Positions 10,299 to 24,773 of a DNA stretch of 64,000 nt are shown piece after piece. The first letter of the stretch is position 1. Every line of letters begins with the position of its first letter. Source of the stretch: Tubulanus polymorphus (taxonomy: Eukaryota > Nemertea > Palaeonemertea > Tubulaniformes > Tubulanidae); contig NW_027437433.1 in NCBI RefSeq assembly GCF_964204645.1, positions 62,001 to 126,000 of the forward strand. Reading direction: 5' to 3'. A model generated the notes under the pieces. That model had not been told where the DNA came from, searched no databases, and saw nothing but the letters and a program-made list of their open reading frames with translations. The position numbers and the translations under genes were made by a program.

Positions 10299-12031
10299 AT
10301 AGGTTAAGGTAAACTGAACTTATTTCGAGTAGATGGGTTGAAAGATACAGATTTTTCTAGCTAAATATGGTTCTAAAGATGATGAATTATAACTCAATTG
10401 ATGGGTTTGGGTGTATTGAACTGATATCAAATAGATAGGTGGAAAGAATAAGAATTTTCTGGCTGCTTTTGGTTCTGAAGATGATGGATTCAATCTGAAA
10501 AGATGAGTAAAGGCGTATTGAACTGATTTCAAATAGATAGGTGGAAAGAAACAGAATTTTCTGGCTGCTTTTGGTTCTAAAGATGATGGATTCAATCTGA
10601 AAAGATGGGTTAAGGCTTATTGAACTGATTTCAAATAGATAGGTGGAAAGAATCAGAATTTTCTGGCTGCATTTGGTTCTGAAGATGATAGACTCGATCC
10701 GAAATGATAGGTTAAGGTAAACTGAACTTATTTCGAGTAGATGGGTTGAAAGATACAGATTTTTCTAGCTAAATATGGTTCTAAAGATGATGAATTCTAT
10801 CTTAATTGATGGGTTTGGGTGTATTGAACTGATATCAAATAGATAGGTGGAAAGAATAAGAATTTTCTGGCTGCTTTTGGTTCTGAAGATGATGGATTCA
10901 ATCTGAAAAGATGAGTAAAGGCGTATTGAACTGATTTCAAATAGATAGGTGGAAAGAAACAGAATTTTCTGGCTGCTTTTAGTTCTAAAGATGATGGATT
11001 CAATCTGAAAAGATGGGTTAAGGCTTATTGAACTGATTTCAAATAGATAGGTGGAAAGAATCAGAATTTTCTGGCTGCATTTGGTTCTGAAGATGATAGA
11101 CTCGATCCGAAATGATAGGTTAAGGTAAACTGAACTTATTTCGAGTAGATGGGTTGAAAGATACAGATTTTTCTAGCTAAATATGGTTCTAAAGATGATG
11201 AATTATAACTTAATTGATGGGTTTGGGTGTATTGAACTGATATCAAATAGATAGGTGGAAAGAATAAGAATTTTCTGGCTGCTTTTGGTTCTGAAGATGA
11301 TGGATTCAATCTGAAAAGATGAGTAAAGGCGTATTGAACTGATTTCAAATAGATAGGTGGAAAGAAACAGAATTTTCTGGCTGCTTTTGGTTCTAAAGAT
11401 GATGGATTCAATCTGAAAAGATGAGTAAAGGCGTATTGAACTGATTTAAAATAGATAGGTGGAAAGAATCAGAATTTTCTGGCTGCATTTGGTTCTGAAG
11501 ATGATAGACTCGATCCGAAATGATAGGTTAAGGTAAACTGAACTTATTTCGAGTAGATGGGGTGAAAGATACAGATTTTTCTAGCTAAATATGGTTCTAA
11601 AGATGATGAATTCTATCTTAATTGATGGGTTTGGGTGTATTGAACTGATATCAAATAGATAGGTGGAAAGAATAAGAATTTTCTGGCTGCTTTTGGTTCT
11701 GAAGATGATGGATTCAATCTGAAAAGATGAGTAAAGGCGTATTGAACTGATTTCAAATAGATAGGTGGAAAGAAACCGAATTTTCTGGCTGCTTTTGTTT
11801 CTAAAGTTGATGGATCAATGTGAAAAGATGGGTTAAGGCGTATTGAACTGATTTCAAATAGATAGGTGGAAAGAAACAGAATTTTCTGGCTGCTTTTGGT
11901 TCTAAAGATGATGGATTCAATCTGAAAAGATGGGTTAAGGCTTATTGAACTGATTTCAAATAGAAAGGTGGAAAGAATCAGAATTTTCTGGCTGCATTTG
12001 GTCCTGAAGATGATAGACTCGATCCGAAATG
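10299..12031 (+). repeat. Array segment 3
   Basis: C anchors are at 10,299, 10,707, 11,115 and 11,523, with spacings 408, 408, 408 and then 509 to 12,032. The first three modules match 21,002-22,226 (offset 10,703) and 44,451-45,675 (offset 34,152). The 509-bp module contains the first A/G chimera. Confidence 0.85.
11727..11827 (+). repeat. A/G chimeric monomer (101 bp), one of six copies
   Basis: It starts as class A (ATGAGTAAAGGCG) and continues as the second form of class G (GAAACCG, TTTTGTTTCTAAAGTTGATGG, GGATCAATGTG). The E and F monomers are skipped, so the module is C-D-A/G-H-B2, 509 bp. The same join is seen at 25,488, 30,484, 48,122, 57,398 and 60,048. Confidence 0.87.
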
Positions 12032-15000
12032 ATAGGTTAAGGTAAACTGAACTTATTTCGAGTAGATGGGTTGAAAGATACAGATTTTTCTAGCTAAATA
12101 TGGTTCTAAAGATGATGAATTATAACTCAATTGATGGGTTTGGGTGTATTGAACTGATATCAAATAGATAGGTGGAAAGAATAAGAATTTTCTGGCTGCT
12201 TTTGGTTCTGAAGATGATGGATTCAATCTGAAACGATGAGTAAAGGCGTATTGAACTGATTTCAAATAGATAGGTGGAAAGAAACAGAATTTTCTGGCTG
12301 CTTTTGGTTCTAAAGATGATGGATTCAATCTGAAAAGATGGGTTAAGGCTTATTGAACTGATTTCAAATAGATAGGTGGAAAGAATCAGAATTTTCTGGC
12401 TGCATTTGGTTCTGAAGATGATATACTCGATCCGAAATGATAGGTTAAGGTAAACTGAACTTATTTCGAGTAGATGGGTTGAAAGATACAGATTTTTCTA
12501 GCTAAATATGGTTCTAAAGATGATGAATTCTATCTTAATTGATGGGTTTGGGTGTATTGAACTGATATCAAATAGATAGGTGGAAAGAATAAGAATTTTC
12601 TGGCTGCTTTTGGTTCTGAAGATGATGGATTCAATCTGAAAAGATGAGTAAAGGCGTATTGAACTGATTTCAAATAGATAGGTGGAAAGAAACAGAATTT
12701 TCTGGCTGCTTTTAGTTCTAAAGATGATGGATTCAATCTGAAAAGATGGGTTAAGGCTTATTGAACTGATTTCAAATAGATAGGTGGAAAGAATCAGAAT
12801 TTTCTGGCTGCATTTGGTTCTGAAGATGATAGACTCGATCCGAAATGATAGGTTAAGGTAAACTGAACTTATTTCGAGTAGATGGGTTGAAAGATACAGA
12901 TTTTTCTAGCTAAATATGGTTCTAAAGATGATGAATTATAACTTAATTGATGGGTTTGGGTGTATTGAACTGATATCAAATAGATAGGTGGAAAGAATAA
13001 GAATTTTCTGGCTGCTTTTGGTTCTGAAGATGATGGATTCAATCTGAAAAGATGAGTAAAGGCGTATTGAACTGATTTCAAATAGATAGGTGGAAAGAAA
13101 CAGAATTTTCTGGCTGCTTTTGGTTCTAAAGATGATGGATTCAATCTGAAAAGATGAGTAAAGGCGTATTGAACTGATTTAAAATAGATAGGTGGAAAGA
13201 ATCAGAATTTTCTGGCTGCATTTGGTTCTGAAGATGATAGACTCGATCCGAAATGATAGGTTAAGGTAAACTGAACTTATTTCGAGTAGATGGGGTGAAA
13301 GATACAGATTTTTCTAGCTAAATATGGTTCTAAAGATGATGAATTCTATCTTAATTGATGGGTTTGGGTGTATTGAACTGATATCAAATAGATAGGTGGA
13401 AAGAATAAGAATTTTCTGGCTGCTTTTGGTTCTGAAGATGATGGATTCAATCTGAAAAGATGAGTAAAGGCGTATTGAACTGATTTCAAATAGATAGGTG
13501 GAAAGAAACAGAATTTTCTGGCTGCTTTTGGTTCTAAAGATGATGGATTCAATCTGAAAAGATGGGTTAAGGCTTATTGAACTGATTTCAAATAGATAGG
13601 TGGAAAGAAACAGAATTTTCTGGCTGCTTTTGGTTCTAAAGATGATGGATTCAATCTGAAAAGATGGGTTAAGGCTTATTGAACTGATTTAAAATAGATA
13701 GGTGGAAAGAATCAGAATTTTCTGGCTGCTTTTGGTTCTGAAGATGATGGATTCAATCTGAAAAGATGGGTTAAGGCGTATTGAACTGATTTCAAATAGA
13801 TAGGTGGAAAGAAACCGAATTTTCTTGCTGCTTTTGTTTCTAAAGATGATGGATCAATGTGAAAAGATGGGTTAAGGCGTATTGAACTGATTTCAAATAG
13901 ATAGGTGGAAAGAAACAGAATTTTCTGGCTGCTTTTGGTTCTAAAGATGATGGATTCAATCTGAAAAGATGAGTAAAGGCGTATTGAACTGATTTAAAAT
14001 AGATAGGTGGAAAGAATCAGAATTTTCTGGCTGCATTTGGTTCTGAAGATGATAGACTCGATCCGAAATGATAGGTTAAGGTAAACTGAACTTATTTCGA
14101 GTAGATGGGTTGAAAGATACAGATTTTTCTAGCTAAATATGGTTCTAAAGATGATGAATTCTATCTCAATTGATGGGTTTGGGTGTATTGAACTGATATC
14201 AAATAGATAGGTGGAAAGAATAAGAATTTTCTGGCTGCTTTTGGTTCTGAAGATGATGGATTCAATCTGAAAAGATGAGTAAAGGCGTATTGAACTGATT
14301 TCAAATAGATAGGTGGAAAGAAACAGAATTTTCTGGCTGCTTTTGGTTCTAAAGATGATGGATTCAATCTGAAAAGATGGGTTAAGGCTTATTGAACTGA
14401 TTTCAAATAGATAGGTGGAAAGAAACAGAATTTTCTGGCTGCTTTTGGTTCTAAAGATGATGGATTCAATCTGAAAAGATGGGTTAAGGCTTATTGAACT
14501 GATTTAAAATAGATAGGTGGAAAGAATCAGAATTTTCTGGCTGCTTTTGGTTCTGAAGATGATGGATTCAATCTGAAAAGATGGGTTAAGGCGTATTGAA
14601 CTGATTTCAAATAGATAGGTGGAAAGAAACCGAATTTTCTTGCTGCTTTTGTTTCTAAAGATGATGGATCAATGTGAAAAGATGGGTTAAGGCGTATTGA
14701 ACTGATTTCAAATAGATAGGTGGAAAGAAACAGAATTTTCTGGCTGCTTTTGGTTCTAAAGATGATGGATTCAATCTGAAAAGATGAGTAAAGGCGTATT
14801 GAACTGATTTAAAATAGATAGGTGGAAAGAATCAGAATTTTCTGGCTGCATTTGGTTCTGAAGATGATAGACTCGATCCGAAATGATAGGTTAAGGTAAA
14901 CTGAACTTATTTCGAGTAGATGGGGTGAAAGATACAGATTTTTCTAGCTAAATATGGTTCTAAAGATGATGAATTCTATCTTAATTGATGGGTTTGGGTG

Positions 15001-16516
15001 TATTGAACTGATATCAAATAGATAGGTGGAAAGAATAAGAATTTTCTGGCTGCTTTTGGTTCTGAAGATGATGGATTCAATCTGAAAAGATGAGTAAAGG
15101 CGTATTGAACTGATTTCAAATAGATAGGTGGAAAGAAACAGAATTTTCTGGCTGCTTTTGGTTCTAAAGATGATGGATTCAATCTGAAAAGATGGGTTAA
15201 GGCTTATTGAACTGATTTCAAATAGATAGGTGGAAAGAATCAGAATTTTCTGGCTGCATTTGGTTCTGAAGATGATAGACTCGATCCGAAATGATAGGTT
15301 AAGGTAAACTGAACTTATTTCGAGTAGATGGGTTGAAAGATACAGATTTTTCTAGCTAAATATGGTTCTAAAGATGATGAATTATAACTTAATTGATGGG
15401 TTTGGGTGTATTGAACTGATATCAAATAGATAGGTGGAAAGAAACCGAATTTTCTGGCTGCTTTTGGTTCTGAAGATGATGGATTCAATCTGAAAAGATG
15501 AGTAAAGGCGTATTGAACTGATTTCAAATAGATAGGTGGAAAGAAACAGAATTTTCTGGCTGCTTTTGGTTCTAAAGATGATGGATTCAATCTGAAAAGA
15601 TGAGTAAAGGCGTATTGAACTGATTTAAAATAGATAGGTGGAAAGAATCAGAATTTTCTGGCTGCATTTGGTTCTGAAGATGATAGACTCGATCCGAAAT
15701 GATAGGTTAAGGTAAACTGAACTTATTTCGAGTAGATGGGGTGAAAGATACAGATTTTTCTAGCTAAATATGGTTCTAAAGATGATGAATTCTATCTTAA
15801 TTGATGGGTTTGGGTGTATTGAACTGATATCAAATAGATAGGTGGAAAGAATAAGAATTTTCTGGCTGCTTTTGGTTCTGAAGATGATGGATTCAATCTG
15901 AAAAGATGAGTAAAGGCGTATTGAACTGATTTCAAATAGATAGGTGGAAAGAAACAGAATTTTCTGGCTGCTTTTGGTTCTAAAGATGATGGATTCAATC
16001 TGAAAAGATGGGTTAAGGCTTATTGAACTGATTTCAAATAGATAGGTGGAAAGAAACAGAATTTTCTGGCTGCTTTTGGTTCTAAAGATGATGGATTCAA
16101 TCTGAAAAGATGGGTTAAGGCTTATTGAACTGATTTAAAATAGATAGGTGGAAAGAATCAGAATTTTCTGGCTGCTTTTGGTTCTGAAGATGATGGATTC
16201 AATCTGAAAAGATGGGTTAAGGCGTATTGAACTGATTTCAAATAGATAGGTGGAAAGAAACCGAATTTTCTTGCTGCTTTTGTTTCTAAAGATGATGGAT
16301 CAATGTGAAAAGATGGGTTAAGGCGTATTGAACTGATTTCAAATAGATAGGTGGAAAGAAACAGAATTTTCTGGCTGCTTTTGGTTCTAAAGATGATGGA
16401 TTCAATCTGAAAAGATGGGTTAAGGCTTATTGAACTGATTTAAAATAGATAGGTGGAAAGAATCAGAATTTTCTGGCTGCATTTGGTTCTGAAGATGATA
16501 GACTCGATCCGAAATG
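12032..16516 (+). repeat. 4,485-bp super-repeat, copy 1
   Basis: C anchors are at 12,032, 12,440, 12,848, 13,256, 14,071, 14,886, 15,294 and 15,702. Spacings are 408, 408, 408, 815, 815, 408, 408, 815, a 44-monomer unit with three G monomers (44 x 102 - 3 = 4,485). Diagnostic variants are D ending GAAACG near 12,232, B with GATATACTCG near 12,420, C1 with GATGGGG at 13,256, 14,886 and 15,702, C1 ending CTCAATTG at 14,071, and D with GAAACCG at 15,396. Confidence 0.9.
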
Positions 16517-19500
16517 ATAGGTTAAGGTAAACTGAACTTATTTCGAGTAGATGGGTTGAAAGATACAGATTTTTCTAGCTAAATATGGTTCTAAAGATGA
16601 TGAATTATAACTCAATTGATGGGTTTGGGTGTATTGAACTGATATCAAATAGATAGGTGGAAAGAATAAGAATTTTCTGGCTGCTTTTGGTTCTGAAGAT
16701 GATGGATTCAATCTGAAACGATGAGTAAAGGCGTATTGAACTGATTTCAAATAGATAGGTGGAAAGAAACAGAATTTTCTGGCTGCTTTTGGTTCTAAAG
16801 ATGATGGATTCAATCTGAAAAGATGGGTTAAGGCTTATTGAACTGATTTCAAATAGATAGGTGGAAAGAATCAGAATTTTCTGGCTGCATTTGGTTCTGA
16901 AGATGATATACTCGATCCGAAATGATAGGTTAAGGTAAACTGAACTTATTTCGAGTAGATGGGTTGAAAGATACAGATTTTTCTAGCTAAATATGGTTCT
17001 AAAGATGATGAATTCTATCTTAATTGATGGGTTTGGGTGTATTGAACTGATATCAAATAGATAGGTGGAAAGAATAAGAATTTTCTGGCTGCTTTTGGTT
17101 CTGAAGATGATGGATTCAATCTGAAAAGATGAGTAAAGGCGTATTGAACTGATTTCAAATAGATAGGTGGAAAGAAACAGAATTTTCTGGCTGCTTTTAG
17201 TTCTAAAGATGATGGATTCAATCTGAAAAGATGGGTTAAGGCTTATTGAACTGATTTCAAATAGATAGGTGGAAAGAATCAGAATTTTCTGGCTGCATTT
17301 GGTTCTGAAGATGATAGACTCGATCCGAAATGATAGGTTAAGGTAAACTGAACTTATTTCGAGTAGATGGGTTGAAAGATACAGATTTTTCTAGCTAAAT
17401 ATGGTTCTAAAGATGATGAATTATAACTTAATTGATGGGTTTGGGTGTATTGAACTGATATCAAATAGATAGGTGGAAAGAATAAGAATTTTCTGGCTGC
17501 TTTTGGTTCTGAAGATGATGGATTCAATCTGAAAAGATGAGTAAAGGCGTATTGAACTGATTTCAAATAGATAGGTGGAAAGAAACAGAATTTTCTGGCT
17601 GCTTTTGGTTCTAAAGATGATGGATTCAATCTGAAAAGATGAGTAAAGGCGTATTGAACTGATTTAAAATAGATAGGTGGAAAGAATCAGAATTTTCTGG
17701 CTGCATTTGGTTCTGAAGATGATAGACTCGATCCGAAATGATAGGTTAAGGTAAACTGAACTTATTTCGAGTAGATGGGGTGAAAGATACAGATTTTTCT
17801 AGCTAAATATGGTTCTAAAGATGATGAATTCTATCTTAATTGATGGGTTTGGGTGTATTGAACTGATATCAAATAGATAGGTGGAAAGAATAAGAATTTT
17901 CTGGCTGCTTTTGGTTCTGAAGATGATGGATTCAATCTGAAAAGATGAGTAAAGGCGTATTGAACTGATTTCAAATAGATAGGTGGAAAGAAACAGAATT
18001 TTCTGGCTGCTTTTGGTTCTAAAGATGATGGATTCAATCTGAAAAGATGGGTTAAGGCTTATTGAACTGATTTCAAATAGATAGGTGGAAAGAAACAGAA
18101 TTTTCTGGCTGCTTTTGGTTCTAAAGATGATGGATTCAATCTGAAAAGATGGGTTAAGGCTTATTGAACTGATTTAAAATAGATAGGTGGAAAGAATCAG
18201 AATTTTCTGGCTGCTTTTGGTTCTGAAGATGATGGATTCAATCTGAAAAGATGGGTTAAGGCGTATTGAACTGATTTCAAATAGATAGGTGGAAAGAAAC
18301 CGAATTTTCTTGCTGCTTTTGTTTCTAAAGATGATGGATCAATGTGAAAAGATGGGTTAAGGCGTATTGAACTGATTTCAAATAGATAGGTGGAAAGAAA
18401 CAGAATTTTCTGGCTGCTTTTGGTTCTAAAGATGATGGATTCAATCTGAAAAGATGAGTAAAGGCGTATTGAACTGATTTAAAATAGATAGGTGGAAAGA
18501 ATCAGAATTTTCTGGCTGCATTTGGTTCTGAAGATGATAGACTCGATCCGAAATGATAGGTTAAGGTAAACTGAACTTATTTCGAGTAGATGGGTTGAAA
18601 GATACAGATTTTTCTAGCTAAATATGGTTCTAAAGATGATGAATTCTATCTCAATTGATGGGTTTGGGTGTATTGAACTGATATCAAATAGATAGGTGGA
18701 AAGAATAAGAATTTTCTGGCTGCTTTTGGTTCTGAAGATGATGGATTCAATCTGAAAAGATGAGTAAAGGCGTATTGAACTGATTTCAAATAGATAGGTG
18801 GAAAGAAACAGAATTTTCTGGCTGCTTTTGGTTCTAAAGATGATGGATTCAATCTGAAAAGATGGGTTAAGGCTTATTGAACTGATTTCAAATAGATAGG
18901 TGGAAAGAAACAGAATTTTCTGGCTGCTTTTGGTTCTAAAGATGATGGATTCAATCTGAAAAGATGGGTTAAGGCTTATTGAACTGATTTAAAATAGATA
19001 GGTGGAAAGAATCAGAATTTTCTGGCTGCTTTTGGTTCTGAAGATGATGGATTCAATCTGAAAAGATGGGTTAAGGCGTATTGAACTGATTTCAAATAGA
19101 TAGGTGGAAAGAAACCGAATTTTCTTGCTGCTTTTGTTTCTAAAGATGATGGATCAATGTGAAAAGATGGGTTAAGGCGTATTGAACTGATTTCAAATAG
19201 ATAGGTGGAAAGAAACAGAATTTTCTGGCTGCTTTTGGTTCTAAAGATGATGGATTCAATCTGAAAAGATGAGTAAAGGCGTATTGAACTGATTTAAAAT
19301 AGATAGGTGGAAAGAATCAGAATTTTCTGGCTGCATTTGGTTCTGAAGATGATAGACTCGATCCGAAATGATAGGTTAAGGTAAACTGAACTTATTTCGA
19401 GTAGATGGGGTGAAAGATACAGATTTTTCTAGCTAAATATGGTTCTAAAGATGATGAATTCTATCTTAATTGATGGGTTTGGGTGTATTGAACTGATATC

Positions 19501-21001
19501 AAATAGATAGGTGGAAAGAATAAGAATTTTCTGGCTGCTTTTGGTTCTGAAGATGATGGATTCAATCTGAAAAGATGAGTAAAGGCGTATTGAACTGATT
19601 TCAAATAGATAGGTGGAAAGAAACAGAATTTTCTGGCTGCTTTTGGTTCTAAAGATGATGGATTCAATCTGAAAAGATGGGTTAAGGCTTATTGAACTGA
19701 TTTCAAATAGATAGGTGGAAAGAATCAGAATTTTCTGGCTGCATTTGGTTCTGAAGATGATAGACTCGATCCGAAATGATAGGTTAAGGTAAACTGAACT
19801 TATTTCGAGTAGATGGGTTGAAAGATACAGATTTTTCTAGCTAAATATGGTTCTAAAGATGATGAATTATAACTTAATTGATGGGTTTGGGTGTATTGAA
19901 CTGATATCAAATAGATAGGTGGAAAGAAACCGAATTTTCTGGCTGCTTTTGGTTCTGAAGATGATGGATTCAATCTGAAAAGATGAGTAAAGGCGTATTG
20001 AACTGATTTCAAATAGATAGGTGGAAAGAAACAGAATTTTCTGGCTGCTTTTGGTTCTAAAGATGATGGATTCAATCTGAAAAGATGAGTAAAGGCGTAT
20101 TGAACTGATTTAAAATAGATAGGTGGAAAGAATCAGAATTTTCTGGCTGCATTTGGTTCTGAAGATGATAGACTCGATCCGAAATGATAGGTTAAGGTAA
20201 ACTGAACTTATTTCGAGTAGATGGGGTGAAAGATACAGATTTTTCTAGCTAAATATGGTTCTAAAGATGATGAATTCTATCTTAATTGATGGGTTTGGGT
20301 GTATTGAACTGATATCAAATAGATAGGTGGAAAGAATAAGAATTTTCTGGCTGCTTTTGGTTCTGAAGATGATGGATTCAATCTGAAAAGATGAGTAAAG
20401 GCGTATTGAACTGATTTCAAATAGATAGGTGGAAAGAAACAGAATTTTCTGGCTGCTTTTGGTTCTAAAGATGATGGATTCAATCTGAAAAGATGGGTTA
20501 AGGCTTATTGAACTGATTTCAAATAGATAGGTGGAAAGAAACAGAATTTTCTGGCTGCTTTTGGTTCTAAAGATGATGGATTCAATCTGAAAAGATGGGT
20601 TAAGGCTTATTGAACTGATTTAAAATAGATAGGTGGAAAGAATCAGAATTTTCTGGCTGCTTTTGGTTCTGAAGATGATGGATTCAATCTGAAAAGATGG
20701 GTTAAGGCGTATTGAACTGATTTCAAATAGATAGGTGGAAAGAAACCGAATTTTCTTGCTGCTTTTGTTTCTAAAGATGATGGATCAATGTGAAAAGATG
20801 GGTTAAGGCGTATTGAACTGATTTCAAATAGATAGGTGGAAAGAAACAGAATTTTCTGGCTGCTTTTGGTTCTAAAGATGATGGATTCAATCTGAAAAGA
20901 TGGGTTAAGGCTTATTGAACTGATTTAAAATAGATAGGTGGAAAGAATCAGAATTTTCTGGCTGCATTTGGTTCTGAAGATGATAGACTCGATCCGAAAT
21001 G
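16517..21001 (+). repeat. 4,485-bp super-repeat, copy 2
   Basis: Anchors at 16,517, 16,925, 17,333, 17,741, 18,556, 19,371, 19,779 and 20,187 repeat the spacing series of copy 1 exactly. The same diagnostic variants are at the same offsets, including GAAACG near 16,717, GATATACTCG near 16,907 and GAAACCG at 19,881. Confidence 0.9.
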
Positions 21002-23855
21002 ATAGGTTAAGGTAAACTGAACTTATTTCGAGTAGATGGGTTGAAAGATACAGATTTTTCTAGCTAAATATGGTTCTAAAGATGATGAATTATAACTCAA
21101 TTGATGGGTTTGGGTGTATTGAACTGATATCAAATAGATAGGTGGAAAGAATAAGAATTTTCTGGCTGCTTTTGGTTCTGAAGATGATGGATTCAATCTG
21201 AAAAGATGAGTAAAGGCGTATTGAACTGATTTCAAATAGATAGGTGGAAAGAAACAGAATTTTCTGGCTGCTTTTGGTTCTAAAGATGATGGATTCAATC
21301 TGAAAAGATGGGTTAAGGCTTATTGAACTGATTTCAAATAGATAGGTGGAAAGAATCAGAATTTTCTGGCTGCATTTGGTTCTGAAGATGATAGACTCGA
21401 TCCGAAATGATAGGTTAAGGTAAACTGAACTTATTTCGAGTAGATGGGTTGAAAGATACAGATTTTTCTAGCTAAATATGGTTCTAAAGATGATGAATTC
21501 TATCTTAATTGATGGGTTTGGGTGTATTGAACTGATATCAAATAGATAGGTGGAAAGAATAAGAATTTTCTGGCTGCTTTTGGTTCTGAAGATGATGGAT
21601 TCAATCTGAAAAGATGAGTAAAGGCGTATTGAACTGATTTCAAATAGATAGGTGGAAAGAAACAGAATTTTCTGGCTGCTTTTAGTTCTAAAGATGATGG
21701 ATTCAATCTGAAAAGATGGGTTAAGGCTTATTGAACTGATTTCAAATAGATAGGTGGAAAGAATCAGAATTTTCTGGCTGCATTTGGTTCTGAAGATGAT
21801 AGACTCGATCCGAAATGATAGGTTAAGGTAAACTGAACTTATTTCGAGTAGATGGGTTGAAAGATACAGATTTTTCTAGCTAAATATGGTTCTAAAGATG
21901 ATGAATTATAACTTAATTGATGGGTTTGGGTGTATTGAACTGATATCAAATAGATAGGTGGAAAGAATAAGAATTTTCTGGCTGCTTTTGGTTCTGAAGA
22001 TGATGGATTCAATCTGAAAAGATGAGTAAAGGCGTATTGAACTGATTTCAAATAGATAGGTGGAAAGAAACAGAATTTTCTGGCTGCTTTTGGTTCTAAA
22101 GATGATGGATTCAATCTGAAAAGATGAGTAAAGGCGTATTGAACTGATTTAAAATAGATAGGTGGAAAGAATCAGAATTTTCTGGCTGCATTTGGTTCTG
22201 AAGATGATAGACTCGATCCGAAATGATAGGTTAAGGTAAACTGAACTTATTTCGAGTAGATGGGGTGAAAGATACAGATTTTTCTAGCTAAATATGGTTC
22301 TAAAGATGATGAATTCTATCTTAATTGATGGGTTTGGGTGTATTGAACTGATATCAAATAGATAGGTGGAAAGAATAAGAATTTTCTGGCTGCTTTTGGT
22401 TCTGAAGATGATGGATTCAATCTGAAAAGATGAGTAAAGGCGTATTGAACTGATTTCAAATAGATAGGTGGAAAGAAACAGAATTTTCTGGCTGCTTTTG
22501 GTTCTAAAGATGATGGATTCAATCTGAAAAGATGGGTTAAGGCTTATTGAACTGATTTCAAATAGATAGGTGGAAAGAAACAGAATTTTCTGGCTGCTTT
22601 TGGTTCTAAAGATGATGGATTCAATCTGAAAAGATGGGTTAAGGCTTATTGAACTGATTTAAAATAGATAGGTGGAAAGAATCAGAATTTTCTGGCTGCT
22701 TTTGGTTCTGAAGATGATGGATTCAATCTGAAAAGATGGGTTAAGGCGTATTGAACTGATTTCAAATAGATAGGTGGAAAGAAACCGAATTTTCTTGCTG
22801 CTTTTGTTTCTAAAGATGATGGATCAATGTGAAAAGATGGGTTAAGGCGTATTGAACTGATTTCAAATAGATAGGTGGAAAGAAACAGAATTTTCTGGCT
22901 GCTTTTGGTTCTAAAGATGATGGATTCAATCTGAAAAGATGAGTAAAGGCGTATTGAACTGATTTAAAATAGATAGGTGGAAAGAATCAGAATTTTCTGG
23001 CTGCATTTGGTTCTGAAGATGATAGACTCGATCCGAAATGATAGGTTAAGGTAAACTGAACTTATTTCGAGTAGATGGGTTGAAAGATACAGATTTTTCT
23101 AGCTAAATATGGTTCTAAAGATGATGAATTCTATCTCAATTGATGGGTTTGGGTGTATTGAACTGATATCAAATAGATAGGTGGAAAGAATAAGAATTTT
23201 CTGGCTGCTTTTGGTTCTGAAGATGATGGATTCAATCTGAAAAGATGAGTAAAGGCGTATTGAACTGATTTCAAATAGATAGGTGGAAAGAAACAGAATT
23301 TTCTGGCTGCTTTTGGTTCTAAAGATGATGGATTCAATCTGAAAAGATGGGTTAAGGCTTATTGAACTGATTTCAAATAGATAGGTGGAAAGAAACAGAA
23401 TTTTCTGGCTGCTTTTGGTTCTAAAGATGATGGATTCAATCTGAAAAGATGGGTTAAGGCTTATTGAACTGATTTAAAATAGATAGGTGGAAAGAATCAG
23501 AATTTTCTGGCTGCTTTTGGTTCTGAAGATGATGGATTCAATCTGAAAAGATGGGTTAAGGCGTATTGAACTGATTTCAAATAGATAGGTGGAAAGAAAC
23601 CGAATTTTCTTGCTGCTTTTGTTTCTAAAGATGATGGATCAATGTGAAAAGATGGGTTAAGGCGTATTGAACTGATTTCAAATAGATAGGTGGAAAGAAA
23701 CAGAATTTTCTGGCTGCTTTTGGTTCTAAAGATGATGGATTCAATCTGAAAAGATGGGTTAAGGCTTATTGAACTGATTTCAAATAGAAAGGTGGAAAGA
23801 ATCAGAATTTTCTGGCTGCATTTGGTCCTGAAGATGATAGACTCGATCCGAAATG
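21002..23855 (+). repeat. 4,485-bp super-repeat, partial copy 3
   Basis: Anchors at 21,002, 21,410, 21,818, 22,226 and 23,041 follow the same spacing order. This copy has GAAAAG and GATAGACTCG in place of the GAAACG and GATATACTCG variants. It leaves the pattern at the B monomer near 23,754, which is B2 here and B3 in the other copies, followed by a C2 with AACTCAATGG. Confidence 0.85.
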
Positions 23856-24773
23856 ATAGGTTAAGGTAAACTGAACTTATTTCGAGTAGATGGGTTGAAA
23901 GATACAGATTTTTCTAGCTAAATATGGTTCTAAAGATGATGAATTATAACTCAATGGATGGGTTTGGGTGTATTGAACTGATATCAAATAGATAGGTGGA
24001 AAGAATAAGAATTTTCTGGCTGCTTTTGGTTCTGAAGATGATGGATTCAATCTGAAAAGATGAGTAAAGGCGTATTGAACTGATTTCAAATAGATAGGTG
24101 GAAAGAAACAGAATTTTCTGGCTGCTTTTGGTTCTAAAGATGATGGATTCAATCTGAAAAGATGGGTTAAGGCTTATTGAACTGATTTCAAATAGATAGG
24201 TGGAAAGAATCAGAATTTTCTGGCTGCATTTGGTTCTGAAGATGATAGACTCGATCCGAAATGATAGGTTAAGGTAAACTGAACTTATTTCGAGTAGATG
24301 GGTTGAAAGATACAGATTTTTCTAGCTAAATATGGTTCTAAAGATGATGAATTATAACTTAATTGATGGGTTTGGGTGTATTGAACTAATATCAAATAGA
24401 TAGGTGGAAAGAATAAGAATTTTCTGGCTGCTTTTGGTTCTGAAGATGATGGATTCAATCTGAAAAGATGAGTAAAGGCGTATTGAACTGATTTCAAATA
24501 GATAGGTGGAAAGAAACAGAATTTTCTGGCTGCTTTTGGTTCTAAAGATGATGGATTCAATCTGAAAAGATGAGTAAAGGCGTATTGAACTGATTTCAAA
24601 TAGATAGGTGGAAAGAAACAGAATTTTCTGGCTGCTTTTGGTTCTAAAGATGATGGATTCAATCTGAAAAGATGAGTAAAGGCGTATTGAACTGATTTAA
24701 AATATATAGGTGGAAAGAATCAGAATTTTCTGGCTGCATTTGGTTCTGAAGATGATAGACTCGATCCGAAATG
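23856..24773 (+). repeat. Linked variant block with doubled class A (918 bp), copy 1
   Basis: The block is a C2 ending AACTCAATGG, a normal 408-bp module, then C2 at 24,264 followed by a D with CTAATATC (EcoRV lost), two A monomers in a row, and B3 with AAATATATAGG. The doubled A makes the second module 510 bp and extends the minus-strand open frame to 125 codons. Related blocks start at 39,455, 46,490, 54,135 and 55,868. Confidence 0.88.
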
